Below are positions 14,855 to 16,173 of a DNA stretch of 16,173 nucleotides, one piece after another. The DNA is from Gemmatimonadaceae bacterium (GTDB taxonomy: Bacteria; Gemmatimonadota; Gemmatimonadetes; Gemmatimonadales; Gemmatimonadaceae), in the NCBI GenBank assembly GCA_017881545.1, contig JADGQU010000021.1, forward strand, positions 1 to 16,173, written 5' to 3'. A model generated the notes under the pieces. That model made no database searches and was not told where the DNA came from. It worked only from the letters and a program-made list of their open reading frames with translations. Numbering within the stretch: position 1 is the first letter of the stretch; every line of letters starts with the position of its first letter. A program made the position numbers and the translations under genes.

Positions 14855-15809
14855 GGTCCTCGTAACCGGCGGAGCGGGGTTCATAGGTTCGCACGTGGCC
14901 GATCTCTTTCTCGCCAAGGGATTCGACGTGTCAGTAGTCGACGATTTGTCCACCGGAAAGCGGGGCAATATTCCGGAGCAGGCGCGCTTTCACGAGATCG
15001 GAGTGAACTCGAAGGAGTTCGCGCAACTGGTCGGTAAGGAACGGTTCGATGTCATAATCCATCTCGCCGCCCAGATGGACGTTCGGAAGAGCGTCGCCGA
15101 TCCCGTTGCCGACGCAACGATCAACATTCTCGGCACCCTCAATCTGATGGAAGCGCTGCGGCAGAGTGGTGCGAAATCCCGGGTCGTCTTTAGTTCTACG
15201 GGCGGAGTCCTGTACGGCGATTTCAACAAACCGCCGAACGTCGAGACGTATCCAAAGGATCCGGAATCGCCGTACGCGATCGCGAAACTGAGCATCGAGT
15301 TCTACCTGGCGTACTACGGACGCGTTCACAACTTGGACTCGATCGCAGTACGCTTCGGAAATGTTTATGGTCCGCGACAGGACCCGCATGGAGAGGCAGG
15401 CGTCGTAGCCATTTTCTGCGGGCGGATTCTCAACAAACGCCCGCTTACGATTTTCGGGGACGGCCTTCAGACCCGAGACTACGTATACGTCGGAGATGTC
15501 GCTCGCGCCGTCTGGTTGGCGGCAACGAAGCCGCTGCCGGAGAAAGGACGGCTCGATGCGCGCGCGTTCAACATCGGAACAGGCAAGGGCACGAGCGTAC
15601 TCGAGATCGCCAAGCTGCTGCAGGCATCAGCGCGAACTGTTGTACCGCTGGAATTCGCCCCTCATCGCCCCGGAGAGCAGCAGGATTCCTTCGTCGATAT
15701 TGCGAAGGCGAAGGAAGTATTGGGCTGGGTACCGGAGACTGATTTCCCCGAAGGCTTGGCGAAGACCTACGCATGGTTTGCTCGAGAGTCGAACGGAGCC
15801 GCCAGTTGA
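14847..15809 (+). CDS. NAD-dependent epimerase/dehydratase (UDP-glucose 4-epimerase-like)
   Basis: A 320-residue extended short-chain dehydrogenase/reductase acting on a nucleotide sugar. VLVTGGAGFIGSH (residues 4-16) is the NAD-binding glycine motif; the catalytic set is S117/T118 in VVFSSTGGVLYG with Y143 and K147 (PYAIAKLSIEFY). IRFGNVYGPRQ-like AVRFGNVYGPRQDP and LTIFGDGLQTRDYVYVGDVA are typical of GalE-type 4-epimerases, though the exact sugar is unclear. Homology starts at LPKVLVTGG, so TTG 14847 is taken as the start; AAAGGAG (14828-14834) lies 12 bases upstream, and the gene overlaps the hemA end by 8 bases. The ATG at 14751 would add 32 residues read from hemA in another frame. Its stop overlaps the tolQ-like start, suggesting an envelope-sugar role, which is inference. 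Confidence 0.9.
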   Translation: MPKVLVTGGAGFIGSHVADLFLAKGFDVSVVDDLSTGKRGNIPEQARFHEIGVNSKEFAQLVGKERFDVIIHLAAQMDVRKSVADPVADATINILGTLNLMEALRQSGAKSRVVFSSTGGVLYGDFNKPPNVETYPKDPESPYAIAKLSIEFYLAYYGRVHNLDSIAVRFGNVYGPRQDPHGEAGVVAIFCGRILNKRPLTIFGDGLQTRDYVYVGDVARAVWLAATKPLPEKGRLDARAFNIGTGKGTSVLEIAKLLQASARTVVPLEFAPHRPGEQQDSFVDIAKAKEVLGWVPETDFPEGLAKTYAWFARESNGAAS

Positions 15810-16173
15810 TCAACGACCTCCAGTTCTTCCAGATCACGCAGGCGATACCCAGCTCGCCGCTTGAGCTGGTGACGAGCTCCACGGGCGCGACGAAAATCGT
15901 GCTCGGAATCCTCGTCGTGCTCTCCCTCATCAGCTGGGGGATCATCTTCGGCAAGTGGTACGAGCTGAAGAAGGCGTTGCGATTGACTCGCGACTTTGCG
16001 GAAGAGTTCGCCGGGGTTCCCACCGCCGAGCGCGCGGCTCAGATGGCGCGGGCGGGGGGCGGACCGCCGGCGAGGATCATGGAACGCGCGATGCGATTCA
16101 TGGCAGAAACGACGCCGGCCATGCGCGAAACCTCGGAGCGATCGGCGCGATTCAGCAGCGCGCAAGTGGAAGC
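15806..16173 (+). CDS. tolQ: TolQ/ExbB/MotA-family proton channel protein, 3'-truncated by the window edge
   Basis: The frame opens at TTG 15806, overlapping the epimerase stop in TTGA, and runs off the window after about 122 codons without a stop. GGAG (15795-15798) is 7 bases upstream. The visible part starts SPLELVTSSTGATK, then a first membrane segment at about residues 30-49 (IVLGILVVLSLISWGIIF), followed directly by GKWYELKKALRLTRDF and a charged cytoplasmic region. This is the N-terminal pattern of TolQ, with its SW.II..K motif, rather than MotA. TolQ with TolR forms the inner-membrane proton-driven motor of the Tol-Pal system that maintains the outer membrane during division. ExbB cannot be excluded without the rest of the protein. 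Confidence 0.82.
   Translation, partial: MINDLQFFQITQAIPSSPLELVTSSTGATKIVLGILVVLSLISWGIIFGKWYELKKALRLTRDFAEEFAGVPTAERAAQMARAGGGPPARIMERAMRFMAETTPAMRETSERSARFSSAQVE

Overview
The window is a GC-rich bacterial chromosome segment in which every recognisable gene lies on the + strand. It is tightly packed: no gap exceeds about 155 bases. I see no tRNA, rRNA, CRISPR array, transposase, integrase or phage gene, and the content is housekeeping rather than accessory. The conserved gene neighbourhood, protein style and heavy GTG/TTG start use suggest a Gemmatimonadota-like or other deep-branching Gram-negative-type bacterium. The phylum is an inference that a protein search would have to confirm; a TolQ-type gene at the right edge supports an outer membrane.

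Layout from left to right. The 3' two-thirds of secA (preprotein translocase ATPase) enters from the left edge. A Gfo/Idh/MocA oxidoreductase follows behind an unusual leader with a tandem repeat and a possible tiny upstream reading frame. A stress and repair block comes next: radC, then a bifunctional (p)ppGpp synthetase/hydrolase (rel), then uvrB, then tsaE, all with overlapping or nearly touching ends. After a gap come tsaB and rimI, which with tsaE form part of the t6A tRNA modification and N-acetyltransferase cluster (tsaD is not in the window). ssb has its own promoter, a 5' hairpin and a strong intrinsic terminator. A secreted LysM protein begins the next unit, followed by a membrane protein of the CcsA/HemX family, a precorrin-2 dehydrogenase and hemA (glutamyl-tRNA reductase): a tetrapyrrole entry cluster. 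An NAD-dependent sugar epimerase is coupled to hemA on one side and, by a 4-base overlap, to a tolQ-like proton-channel gene cut off by the right edge.

Regulation and oddities. Translation coupling by GTGA or TTGA stop/start overlaps recurs (radC-rel, tsaB-rimI, ccsA-like-precorrin-2 dehydrogenase, epimerase-tolQ). By my choice of starts, ten of the fourteen genes whose start is visible use GTG or TTG. The most interesting unexplained signal is a short intergenic element, core ACCAARGCAGGGRGCC, found three times in the same orientation 70-105 bases upstream of a gene start (before the oxidoreductase, tsaB and the LysM gene). The third copy lies just after the ssb terminator, and each copy is followed by or included in a potential hairpin. 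It could be a leader RNA or a DNA element marking transcription-unit starts; I could not match it to any known family.
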